Source: Nitrospirota bacterium (GTDB lineage: Bacteria; Nitrospirota; Thermodesulfovibrionia; UBA6902). Taken from it: a stretch of 64,000 nucleotides of DNA. This document shows, piece after piece, positions 17,009 through 24,998 of the stretch (the stretch's first letter is position 1; each line of letters begins with the position of its first letter). Location of the stretch: NCBI GenBank assembly GCA_016207885.1, contig JACQZE010000025.1, forward strand, positions 1 to 64,000. The letters run 5' to 3'. The translations under genes and the position numbers were made by a program. The notes below the pieces were generated by a model. That model saw nothing but the letters and a program-made list of their open reading frames with translations. It did no database searches and was not told the origin of the DNA.

Positions 17009-17595
17009 TTCTCTTCCTTAACCGCTCCTTCATCCGCAGGCTTCCTGATGAAGCCGGTTATCACCGCTGTAACATATACATCTTGAGGGTTATTGGCATT
17101 AGTCACCCTTACTTTCAGGTCCGTAATATTAAGCAGCAGCGCGGACACCCTGATCCTGTAAAGAAAGCCCTTCAGCTTTTCCGTATCTGAAATAAAACCT
17201 ATCTCAACCGGAACACCAAGATAATAGCCGGCGTCAACAGCCGCGAGGGTGCGTTCAGACTTCATCTCTATCAGCTGGGAAGAGAGCGTATCCTTCAGAA
17301 TGCTCTGAAGCTCAGCAGCGGCAACAGGCGGCTTATCGCCGTTCAGCAGCGATTTCTGCTCTGTTGAGGCGCTCTGTTTTATCCTGTCCAGTTTCTCCTG
17401 AAGAATCCCCATGTCAGACAGGTTCTTCATCTGCTTTTCAAGCATCATCTGCTTTGCATCGGTCAATTCCGCCATCTCGGTTCTGGTATCCCCATACCAT
17501 CCGCTGATCCAATAAATAATTATCAGAACGGCCAAAATCGTCCCTGTAACAATAACCCTCTTCTCTCTTGCGCTGACTCTAAATGGCAGGTTCAT
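17005..17595 (-). CDS. gspM: T2SS-1 GspM/PilO-like protein
   Basis: 196 residues. Short cytoplasmic N-terminus, one membrane helix (about 12-31, KRVIVTGTILAVLIIIYWIS), a coiled coil (about 40-80, 'QMMLEKQMKNLSDMGILQEK') and a ferredoxin-like periplasmic domain (about 95-180). This is the GspM/PilO fold, which joins GspL in the inner-membrane platform. Overlaps gspL (upstream) by 17 bases and gspC by four, consistent with one polycistronic message. Confidence 0.85.
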   Translation of the reverse strand: MNLPFRVSAREKRVIVTGTILAVLIIIYWISGWYGDTRTEMAELTDAKQMMLEKQMKNLSDMGILQEKLDRIKQSASTEQKSLLNGDKPPVAAAELQSILKDTLSSQLIEMKSERTLAAVDAGYYLGVPVEIGFISDTEKLKGFLYRIRVSALLLNITDLKVRVTNANNPQDVYVTAVITGFIRKPADEGAVKEEK

Positions 17596-19126
17596 CTTTT
17601 GTCTCCACTACAGGTTTTGTAATGTCAGATTCATCTTTTATCTCAGCAACAGGTTTAACAACATATGCCTTGATCTTGAATCCCTCTTTGTCCTTTGTTT
17701 TGTTTATAGACCCGACAAACTGGACATTCTCAAACATTGGAGAAGCCTCTAAAAGAGAGATGAGTTTTGAAGCTGAATCCGAATACCCGCCGATCAAAAG
17801 CTCACCTTGGGCATTTTCCTTATCACTGTGGATGGCCTTTCCATACTGGAAGTTGGATATCCATGTATCATCCGGCAATATATTTGTAAGCTCTGCCAGC
17901 ATCTCGATTGTTAACTCGCTCCCCTCAACAGCAGCCAGAAAATCGTCCTGCTTTCTGAAGGATTCCAGCTCGGCGGAAAGTTCCCTGTATTTAATGATCC
18001 TGGGCTCATTCCTGATCAGTTCTTCATCTATCCGTTTAAGCAATTCCCTCTGCTTCAGAAGATCCGATGCCCCGATAAGAACGATCAGGGATACTGCGAT
18101 GCATGCCAATATCTTTGCCGCAAAGGAGGCGCCCCTGTTCATCTCATAATCAAGCTTATGAGGAAGTATATTTATTCTGTATCTTCCTATGCCGAGCTCG
18201 CCGAAACAACCGCCCACGGATGGCGCCAGGCCTTTTGTATCTTTAGAACCTGCCGCGCCTGAAAAACGAGGAAGCGCTTTAACCGCGACCTTAACTGCTC
18301 CGGTACCGGAGGAGAGGCTATCGGCAAGCCCCGGGAATAGAGAGTCATCGCCTGAAACGATAAGTTTTTTATATCCTTTAAGGTCAAGCCCGGCCTTTAT
18401 CTCGTCAAGATAGCCCTGGATATCTCCGGATAAAAGCTCTGAAGCATCATCTGAACCGCATGGGAATGACCGTACACGCAAAGCGTAGCCATTTCTTATG
18501 ACAGCAAGGCTGGCCGCCGCCTTATCAATATGAAGAGAGATATTTGTTTCGCCCTTCTGCGACAGGCGCCCGGCTCCCGGCTTGATGCCTATGACACTCT
18601 TCCAGCCGCCTGCATGAATGCCGCCGAGTTCAACAGCATTCAGCACGGCAAATGAAGAGACCGTTATGCTTTGCGGCTCTAATGAAAGTTTCCTGAGGAA
18701 TTCGCGGACCTTCTCAGCCCTGCTCTTCTGCACGGTCACAAAAACAACAGAACAGGCAGAATCCGTCTCCTCAACAACCTGAAAATCATAGAGCACCGTA
18801 TCCATATCAAAGGGGATATGGCGCTCTATCTCATACTTCATCATATTGGGAAGCGCCTTTCTGCCCCTGCCTTTTACAGACGGCACATCGGCGAACTTGA
18901 TAAGCGCCCATCTGTCAGGGATGGTGACAAAGGCCTTTCCCGCGCCGGCTGAGCGCCTCTTGAGATGTTCCCTTATCGCGGCTATCGTTATATCATCATC
19001 CTTAAAAGGGAATGATGATGAAGACAGCAGGCTTACGCCCGATAACCCGTTCTTCAGTATCGATACCGTAAGCGAATCTTCCCTGAACTCTATTCCTGTA
19101 AAGACACCGAAAAGTTTACCCGGCAT
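17579..19126 (-). CDS. gspL: T2SS-1 GspL (PilM-like actin fold + PilN-like domain)
   Basis: 515 residues from the chosen start. The cytoplasmic part (about 1-330) has the PilM/FtsA-type actin-like fold ('FVTIPDRWALIKFADVP', 'MMKYEIERHIPFDMDTVLYD'). A membrane helix (about 340-362) and a PilN/GspL periplasmic domain (about 365-500, 'LAELTNILPDDTWISNFQYG') follow. The C-terminus repeats 'KPVAEIKDES/KPVVETKDEP'. GspL docks the ATPase GspE to the membrane. Start taken at MPGKLFGV, where GGA lies nine bases upstream; three codons upstream is an alternative ATG. It overlaps gspK by 11 bases. Confidence 0.87.
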   Translation of the reverse strand: MPGKLFGVFTGIEFREDSLTVSILKNGLSGVSLLSSSSFPFKDDDITIAAIREHLKRRSAGAGKAFVTIPDRWALIKFADVPSVKGRGRKALPNMMKYEIERHIPFDMDTVLYDFQVVEETDSACSVVFVTVQKSRAEKVREFLRKLSLEPQSITVSSFAVLNAVELGGIHAGGWKSVIGIKPGAGRLSQKGETNISLHIDKAAASLAVIRNGYALRVRSFPCGSDDASELLSGDIQGYLDEIKAGLDLKGYKKLIVSGDDSLFPGLADSLSSGTGAVKVAVKALPRFSGAAGSKDTKGLAPSVGGCFGELGIGRYRINILPHKLDYEMNRGASFAAKILACIAVSLIVLIGASDLLKQRELLKRIDEELIRNEPRIIKYRELSAELESFRKQDDFLAAVEGSELTIEMLAELTNILPDDTWISNFQYGKAIHSDKENAQGELLIGGYSDSASKLISLLEASPMFENVQFVGSINKTKDKEGFKIKAYVVKPVAEIKDESDITKPVVETKDEPAI

Positions 19127-20114
19127 AGTTATCATTCCAGTATAATGTCTCCAGCCCTTTAGCTGTCTTCTGCGCAGTCACCTTTATGCTCCTCTTTATC
19201 GTACTGTCCCTGTTAAAGCCGGTCGATATGATCGTGAAATAATTCGAAGTCACAGCGCCGCCGGGAACCGCGTTCGGCCTGAAACCCGTATCCACCTGGC
19301 TCCTTATGTTATTCGCAGTATCAAATCCAAAGACAGCCTCAAGCACTCTGGATGCTGACGTGCTGAGATTTATCTCGTTTGAACCCCATACTGTGAAATA
19401 GTCTTTGATCCCCTGATATTCATTCTCTCCGCCTGCCGCGTTTGAGCCGTAAAATATCTCAGGGGTGACACCCTTCACAAGCAGCAGTTCCTCAACAGAA
19501 TCAAAGTTGCCATCCTTGCAGCTGTAAGGAACAGGCAATGACCGGTAATAATCCTCTTCAGCGCCGTTAATCATATGCAGGCTGTTAGGGTCGCGCCAGT
19601 CAATGATAGAGTCAACAACTATATCAGTTGCGGCTGTCTCAACGCCTGAGCTCTCAATTATATACCTCAACTGGTTAACCGAGGCTGTATTAATATTAAG
19701 CTTCCCGCTCTCATCAATAATAGTATATTTGAAACTTCCTTTTCCAAGCTGCACATCCCTGTTAAAGATGAAATTCCCGTCAGCTTCCTCATTCAGGCTC
19801 CCCTCACGCCGCTCGAAGGACAGGTTCCCGTCCCCGTCAAAATATACATAAGCATCTCCCGGCACGGACATTATCTCCGACTTGGCCTGTTCAAAGCCGG
19901 CAAGCGCCAGCTGGTATGCCTCCTCCTCCTCCTTGAAGTTCCTTGTGATGTTCAGCTCTGTCCTCATGGTGTTGGAGAACTCGGCAACAATAACAAGGAG
20001 CATGACGACTATCCATATAACAAGTATAAATGCCGCTCCGCCCTTCTCATTCAGAAGATGGCCAGTATCAGCCCTTTCAATCTTATCACACATTCCGGGA
20101 AGCATCATCATTTC
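19116..20114 (-). CDS. gspK: T2SS-1 minor pseudopilin GspK
   Basis: About 332 residues. Prepilin-like N-terminus 'NEKGGAAFILVIWIVVMLLV' without Glu+5, as is usual for GspK, followed by the GspK alpha domains ('GKLNINTASVNQLRYIIESS', 'DSIIDWRDPNSLH', then 'SVEELLLVKGVTPEIFYG'). GspK caps the pseudopilus with GspI and GspJ. The frame is open to 20207, but the overlap with gspJ and an AAGG site place the start in the ATGATGATG run at 20114-20108. Confidence 0.9.
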   Translation of the reverse strand, partial: EMMMLPGMCDKIERADTGHLLNEKGGAAFILVIWIVVMLLVIVAEFSNTMRTELNITRNFKEEEEAYQLALAGFEQAKSEIMSVPGDAYVYFDGDGNLSFERREGSLNEEADGNFIFNRDVQLGKGSFKYTIIDESGKLNINTASVNQLRYIIESSGVETAATDIVVDSIIDWRDPNSLHMINGAEEDYYRSLPVPYSCKDGNFDSVEELLLVKGVTPEIFYGSNAAGGENEYQGIKDYFTVWGSNEINLSTSASRVLEAVFGFDTANNIRSQVDTGFRPNAVPGGAVTSNYFTIISTGFNRDSTIKRSIKVTAQKTAKGLETLYWNDNYAG

Positions 20115-20701
20115 AGCCTTAAGGATGCGGGCATCGTAATTATAAACGGTTCGAACGGGTCTATCTGCACCCTGACAGCATCGGGAAAGCCCTCCCCCGC
20201 CTCCCATGACTCAAGCCACTCATCCTCTGCTGACGAGAAGTAAGAGAACGTGACCTTGCCGATCTCCGGGTCGAAAACCTCTTCATCACCTGATATCTTG
20301 TCATGAAACTCCTTGTCCGGAAGCGGCCCCTCCTTATAGTAAAGCACGCCGTCCTTATAAAAATATCTTACCCATTTAAAGCCTGAAGAATCCGCGTCTG
20401 TAAGTACTGTGACAAACATCAAAGAGTCGCTCTCGCCTTCAAATATCACCGCCCTCTCGCCGTCAAACACCATCCAGTAAGGGTAAGCGGACTTTATCTG
20501 CTGTGAGATGAGGCCGGACAATATCCTCAGCTTCTGTGTCTGCGCCGTCTCTGACTCTCCCCTTTCCCAGGCATTCATCCCGAGCCTGAAAACACTGCCC
20601 ACTATCAGTGTGACAATGCTCATTATCGTCATCGCAAGCAGGATCTCAACCAGCGTAAATCCGTCCGGGTTTAACCGGACTGCATTATGTCGACTCATCA
20701 T
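20108..20701 (-). CDS. gspJ: T2SS-1 minor pseudopilin GspJ
   Basis: 197 residues. Prepilin cleavage site PDG|FTLVEILLAMTIMS with Glu at +5, hydrophobic helix 14-35, then a beta-rich globular domain ('SGLISQQIKSAYPYWMVFDG'). Part of the GspI-J-K tip complex. Overlaps gspI by 17 bases and gspK by 7. Processing needs a prepilin peptidase that is not encoded in the window. Confidence 0.88.
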   Translation of the reverse strand: MMSRHNAVRLNPDGFTLVEILLAMTIMSIVTLIVGSVFRLGMNAWERGESETAQTQKLRILSGLISQQIKSAYPYWMVFDGERAVIFEGESDSLMFVTVLTDADSSGFKWVRYFYKDGVLYYKEGPLPDKEFHDKISGDEEVFDPEIGKVTFSYFSSAEDEWLESWEAGEGFPDAVRVQIDPFEPFIITMPASLRLK

Positions 20702-21074
20702 CTGTCAATGCCTTCAAGCTGACAAGCTCTATTGAACTCTCCTTTGTAACCGCTGTTGTCCATGATATCTTTACTTTCAGCTGCCATAAGTTATACCTTG
20801 CCTCTTCAGAAAACATATAAGGGACAAGCTCGGCCTCCCATCTGAAACCGTCATTAAAATCCCCGCTGCCCGCGGCAGGCTTAAAAGAAAGCTCCTCCAT
20901 CTTTTCCTTTGCATGTACGACAGCCCTCGTATAGTCGCACGAGGACCTGCTCGCCCTCAGCCCGGCGGAAAAGAGCCGCATTACCATTACAAGGCATATT
21001 GACATGATCGCTATCGAGACGATCACCTCGATAAGAGTGAAGCCTCTGCTTCTACAGCTTCGGGTTCTCAACAT
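20685..21074 (-). CDS. gspI: T2SS-1 minor pseudopilin GspI
   Basis: About 129 residues. Short basic leader (MLRTRSCRSRG) with the cleavage motif G|FTLIEVIVSIAIMSI and Glu+5, then a small domain ('AVVHAKEKMEELSFKP', the GspI pattern). Start chosen at the Met 10-11 residues before the cleavage site, giving a usual prepilin leader length; the frame is open to 21110. Overlaps gspH by 23 bases. Confidence 0.87.
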   Translation of the reverse strand: MLRTRSCRSRGFTLIEVIVSIAIMSICLVMVMRLFSAGLRASRSSCDYTRAVVHAKEKMEELSFKPAAGSGDFNDGFRWEAELVPYMFSEEARYNLWQLKVKISWTTAVTKESSIELVSLKALTDDEST

Positions 21075-21531
21075 TGACCCTCCCGGTAAGCCTGCTGACC
21101 GATATAACATATTTTTTGCTCTCGTTCATTATCTCCATCACCCCGGCTGATGAACCGCCCTGGGGAGTGAATTCTATCTGAAAGAGGTTAGGCACTATTT
21201 TGTTAAATCCGATACGCCGCAGATCCCGGGGCAGCTCCTTTTTAAGGCGCAGGTTAGCCAGGTCTTTATTTTTGTCCATCCCCGCGTCATACAGGCCGTA
21301 TGTCATAGTGACATTATTTACTATAAAAAAATAAGACTTCTTCTCTGATATTGCGCGGCTTCGCGCAAACCTCAGCGATGCTGATATCTCTCTCGCAGCC
21401 TTCTTGATCTCAGTGCCGCCTGACTTCCTGGCCACTACTATTCCGGTGACGCCTGCCGCTATCCCCATGATCAGCATCACAATAACAAGCTCAAGAAGCG
21501 TGAAGCCTCTTCGGGATGGATCAGGTCTCAT
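21052..21531 (-). CDS. gspH: T2SS-1 minor pseudopilin GspH
   Basis: 159 residues. Leader MRPDPSRRG with cleavage before FTLLELVIVMLIMG, Glu+5 present, then the GspH/FimT beta domain ('EISASLRFARSRAISEKKSY', 'RIGFNKIVPNLFQIEFTPQG'). Second subunit in the pseudopilus, between GspG and the tip. Nine bases separate it from gspG. Confidence 0.87.
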   Translation of the reverse strand: MRPDPSRRGFTLLELVIVMLIMGIAAGVTGIVVARKSGGTEIKKAAREISASLRFARSRAISEKKSYFFIVNNVTMTYGLYDAGMDKNKDLANLRLKKELPRDLRRIGFNKIVPNLFQIEFTPQGGSSAGVMEIMNESKKYVISVSRLTGRVNVENPKL

Positions 21532-21540
21532 ATTACAGGC

Positions 21541-21984
21541 CTAATTGGCCTTCCAGCTGACTATGTCGGCATTATCCCCTTCGCCGCCTTCTGTTGCGTC
21601 TGCGCCGTAAGAGTAGATATCATAGTCGCCATGGCTTCCGGGTGAGATATAATGATAAGGATTCTTCCACGGATCACTTGGGACTTCCGCCTTTTTAAGA
21701 TACGGGCCGTTCCATTCAGGGATGCCTCCGGGCGCGGTGATCAGAGATGAAAGCCCTTCTGAGGTAGAAGGATAACGCCCTACATCAAGGTAGAATGAAT
21801 CAAGCGCTATCTCAAAATAGCTGATCTGCGTAGCTGCCGCCTTATTCTTTGCCTGCCCTATCTTGCCCATGAACCTCGGCAGGACAATAGCTCCCAGCAG
21901 GCCCAGTATCACCATGACCACCATCAGTTCAAGAAGTGTGAACCCTTTTGCCTTCCCTGATCTTTGCTTTGATATATTCCCCAT
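21541..21984 (-). CDS. gspG: T2SS-1 major pseudopilin GspG
   Basis: 147 residues. Cleavage motif KAKG|FTLLELMVVMVILGL with Glu+5, a hydrophobic N-terminal helix, and the conserved GspG C-terminal half: 'FYLDVGRYPSTSEGLSSLI', 'PWKNPYHYISPGSHGDYDIY', 'SYGADATEGGEGDNADIVSW', including the calcium-binding loop acidic residues. It polymerises to form the pseudopilus. A ~50-base gap to gspF holds a GGAGG site on the minus strand. Confidence 0.94.
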   Translation of the reverse strand: MGNISKQRSGKAKGFTLLELMVVMVILGLLGAIVLPRFMGKIGQAKNKAAATQISYFEIALDSFYLDVGRYPSTSEGLSSLITAPGGIPEWNGPYLKKAEVPSDPWKNPYHYISPGSHGDYDIYSYGADATEGGEGDNADIVSWKAN

Positions 21985-22036
21985 AATAACCTCCGGTATT
22001 TATTTTATATGCGCCTTTATAAAATCCATCGCAAAC

Positions 22037-23257
22037 CTAAAACGGCAATTCATTAATAGTCAGCATTGCAAGAAGTATGGAGATCAGTATGAAAGTAACT
22101 ATGACCCCCATGGCAAGTATGAGTATCGGGCCGAAGAGCGTAAGCAGCCGCTTCGTAGTGATCTTGACCTCAACATCGAACCGTTCGGCTATCTTGATGA
22201 GCATGTGGTCGAGCCTGCCGGTATCCTCTCCTATGGTGACCATGTGAACCGCCAGAGTCGGGAATATGTCGTTGTTTCTCAGAGGCTCGGATATCCCCCT
22301 TCCCTTTCTCACAGACTCCCTTACTGATGCTATTATATTGGACATCTTTTCGCTGCCCAGCGCTCCGCCGACTATCTGAAGCGAGTTCAATATCGGCACG
22401 CCGCTCGCCAGCAGGGTTCCCAGGGTTCTTGCAAAACGAGAAACTATGATCTCTTTGAAAAGTTTGCCTATAACAGGCAGCCTGAACCTGAAGGAATCCC
22501 ACCAACGCTTCCCCTGTTCGCTCTTCAGATAGGCCCTTGCGGTAACAAAAGCCCCTGAGGCAAGCAGCAGAAATGCCCACCAGTAATTCCTGAACCAGTT
22601 GCTGACAACAAGCAGTATCTTGGTAGGCAGCGGAAGTGTCGCTTCCATATCGGCAAATATCTGCGTGAACATCGGCACTACGAAGGTAAGCAGGATTACG
22701 ATAGTTCCGCCCCCGACCACGGTAAGTATCGCAGGATAGATGAGCGCGGACTGCACATCATCCTTCATCGTCTGGGTGCTTTCAAGGTATGAGGTCATCT
22801 TTGATATCGTATCTTCAAGAAATCCGCCTGCCTCTCCTGCCCTTACCATATTGACGTAAAATGCCGGGAAGACCGCCGGGAACCTTGAAAGCGCGTCTGA
22901 AAATGACTTGCCGTTCCTGACATGGTTGAGTATCTCATCAACGATATCTTTTAACGCCTTCTTCTCTGTAAGCTCCGACTGGATGGATAGAGATTTTTCA
23001 AGGGGAAAACCCGCCTCAAGGAGCACGCCGAGCTGGTATGTGAAGTTCATCAGGTCCTTGCCGCCGACACCTGACCTTACAGGAGATAAAAGCTTTGACA
23101 GAATTCCGTTTGTTGCTTCTTTGGCCTTATCAACCTTTAAAGGGAAATAGCCCATCTCCTGGATGCGCTGTACGGCAGTGCGTTCATCATCAGCTTCTAT
23201 CGTGCCTGTGATATCCCTGCCGTCTTTTGTGGTCGCGTCGTAAGAGAAAGTCCCCAC
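22037..23257 (-). CDS. gspF: T2SS-1 inner-membrane platform protein GspF
   Basis: 406 residues from a GTG start that overlaps the gspE stop by one base (TAGTG), the same coupling seen at hisI-yraN. The frame is open further upstream (23326), but that part is gspE shadow without the GspF N-terminal pattern 'GTFSYDATTKDGRDITGTIE'. Two GspF repeats each end in a membrane segment (about 170-200, 225-245 and 375-400), e.g. 'VVGGGTIVILLTFVVPMFTQ'. It couples GspE ATPase motion to pseudopilus assembly. Confidence 0.92.
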   Translation of the reverse strand: MGTFSYDATTKDGRDITGTIEADDERTAVQRIQEMGYFPLKVDKAKEATNGILSKLLSPVRSGVGGKDLMNFTYQLGVLLEAGFPLEKSLSIQSELTEKKALKDIVDEILNHVRNGKSFSDALSRFPAVFPAFYVNMVRAGEAGGFLEDTISKMTSYLESTQTMKDDVQSALIYPAILTVVGGGTIVILLTFVVPMFTQIFADMEATLPLPTKILLVVSNWFRNYWWAFLLLASGAFVTARAYLKSEQGKRWWDSFRFRLPVIGKLFKEIIVSRFARTLGTLLASGVPILNSLQIVGGALGSEKMSNIIASVRESVRKGRGISEPLRNNDIFPTLAVHMVTIGEDTGRLDHMLIKIAERFDVEVKITTKRLLTLFGPILILAMGVIVTFILISILLAMLTINELPF

Positions 23258-24981
23258 TAACTGCCCTCCTGCGTCACCCTCATGACCTCTTCTATGGTGG
23301 TGACCCCCTCTCTGACCTTCTGCCATCCGCTCTGTGAAAGGGTCTGCATGCCTCCTGCGATAGCCTTATCTCTTATGACATCGGAGCTTTCCTTATCAAG
23401 TATCATCCTGCGTATCGCCTCGTTCACCTTCATCAGTTCAAAGATGCCGATCCTGCCTCTGTATCCGGTCTGCCTGCACTCGACGCAGCCTGCGCCATGA
23501 TAGGCAGGGGCATCGCCGAGATTGGGCCTGACCTTGTCCATGAGCTGAACAGGCGGGGTAAAGACCACTTTACATGCAGGGCAGATGACCCTGACAAGCC
23601 TCTGCGCGAGAACGCCGATGAGAGATGAGGATACAAGAAAGCCCTCTATCCCCATATCAAGAAGCCTTGTTACAGCCCCGGCTGCGTCATTGGTGTGGAG
23701 TGTGCTGAAAACGAGATGCCCGGTCAGGGCGGAGTGGATGGATATCTCAGCCGTCTCAATGTCCCTTATCTCACCGACCATGATAATGTCAGGGTCCTGA
23801 CGCACGATATGCCTGAGGCCGTTGGCAAAGGTGAGCCCTATCTTCGGGTTGACCTGTATCTGGTTTATGCCGTCGGTCTGGTATTCGATAGGGTCCTCTA
23901 TGGTTATTATTTTTTTGTCTTCAGAATTGATCTTGCTCAATGACGCGTAAAGGGTTGTCGTCTTGCCGCTTCCGGTAGGGCCTGTTACGAGGATCATTCC
24001 ATACGGAGTGGTGATCATGCTCCTGTAGTCCTCGAGCGTCTTGTCCGGAAAACCGAGATACCTGAGGTCTATCAAAGAAGCTCCGCTGTCAAGTATCCTC
24101 ATGACTATGCTCTCGCCGTGCGCCGTGGGCATGGTCGATACCCTGAGGTCTATCTCCCTGCCTGATACCCTGAGCTTTATCCTTCCGTCCTGCGGAAGCC
24201 GCACCTCAGCGATATTAAGCCTCGACATTATCTTTATCCTTGAGATGACCGCGGCCTGTATCCTCTTCGGCAGCAGCTCCACCTCGCTCAACGCGCCGTC
24301 TATCCTGTATCTGACCTTTACATTATTCTCAAACGGCTCTATGTGAATATCACTTACCCTGCTCTCAACAGCGCGGGTCAGGACCATATTGACAAGCTTC
24401 ACTATCGGCGCCTCAAACGCCATATCCCTCAAGTGATGGACATCTTCATGCATCTCAACGGCATCTGTCTCTACATCTTCCTCCCGCATCCCCTCCATTA
24501 TGCTCGTCATCTGCACGTCAGTGCCGAAGTACTGCTCTATCGCTTCCATGATATCCTTGCCGCTGCTGAGAGCTATCTCCAGCTTCTTATCGGAAAAGCT
24601 CATGATGGAACTCAGCGCGTACTCATCAAGAGGGTCAGCCATGGCGAACTTTATCGAATCAGAGCCTGAGCCAATGGGCACAAGATGGTACTCCTTCATG
24701 AACTTTACGGTAGGATAATTATCTTCAGGAAGCATCTTGGGGAATTGAGAGAACTTAAGGAACTTCAGCCCTAACTGGGAAGCAAGCGCCTCCAGCATGT
24801 CATCTTCAGAAACGAACCCGAGGCTCACGAGTATCTCGCCGATGCGGCGGTGGCTCCTGCCGGGGGAAGACTGCTCCTTCAACGCGATATTCAGCTTCTC
24901 GGGAGTTATAAGATTTTTTTTGACAAGTGTTTCGCCAAGCAGGCTGTCACTCTTTTTTAATAATGAATTTCTGAGTGCCAT
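23257..24981 (-). CDS. gspE: T2SS-1 assembly ATPase GspE
   Basis: 574 residues, full-length with the N-terminal MshEN/GspE-N domains (about 15-165). The ATPase has Walker A GPTGSGKTTT (about 334-343), Asp box (IEDPIEYQTDGINQ), Walker B/His box (GEIRDIETAEISIHSALTGH) and a CxxC...CxxC zinc module (CPAC near 465 and CVEC near 490). It powers the pseudopilus from the cytoplasmic face. It lies 17 bases after gspD. Confidence 0.95.
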   Translation of the reverse strand: MALRNSLLKKSDSLLGETLVKKNLITPEKLNIALKEQSSPGRSHRRIGEILVSLGFVSEDDMLEALASQLGLKFLKFSQFPKMLPEDNYPTVKFMKEYHLVPIGSGSDSIKFAMADPLDEYALSSIMSFSDKKLEIALSSGKDIMEAIEQYFGTDVQMTSIMEGMREEDVETDAVEMHEDVHHLRDMAFEAPIVKLVNMVLTRAVESRVSDIHIEPFENNVKVRYRIDGALSEVELLPKRIQAAVISRIKIMSRLNIAEVRLPQDGRIKLRVSGREIDLRVSTMPTAHGESIVMRILDSGASLIDLRYLGFPDKTLEDYRSMITTPYGMILVTGPTGSGKTTTLYASLSKINSEDKKIITIEDPIEYQTDGINQIQVNPKIGLTFANGLRHIVRQDPDIIMVGEIRDIETAEISIHSALTGHLVFSTLHTNDAAGAVTRLLDMGIEGFLVSSSLIGVLAQRLVRVICPACKVVFTPPVQLMDKVRPNLGDAPAYHGAGCVECRQTGYRGRIGIFELMKVNEAIRRMILDKESSDVIRDKAIAGGMQTLSQSGWQKVREGVTTIEEVMRVTQEGS

Positions 24982-24998
24982 GGCGTGGAGTTACCCGG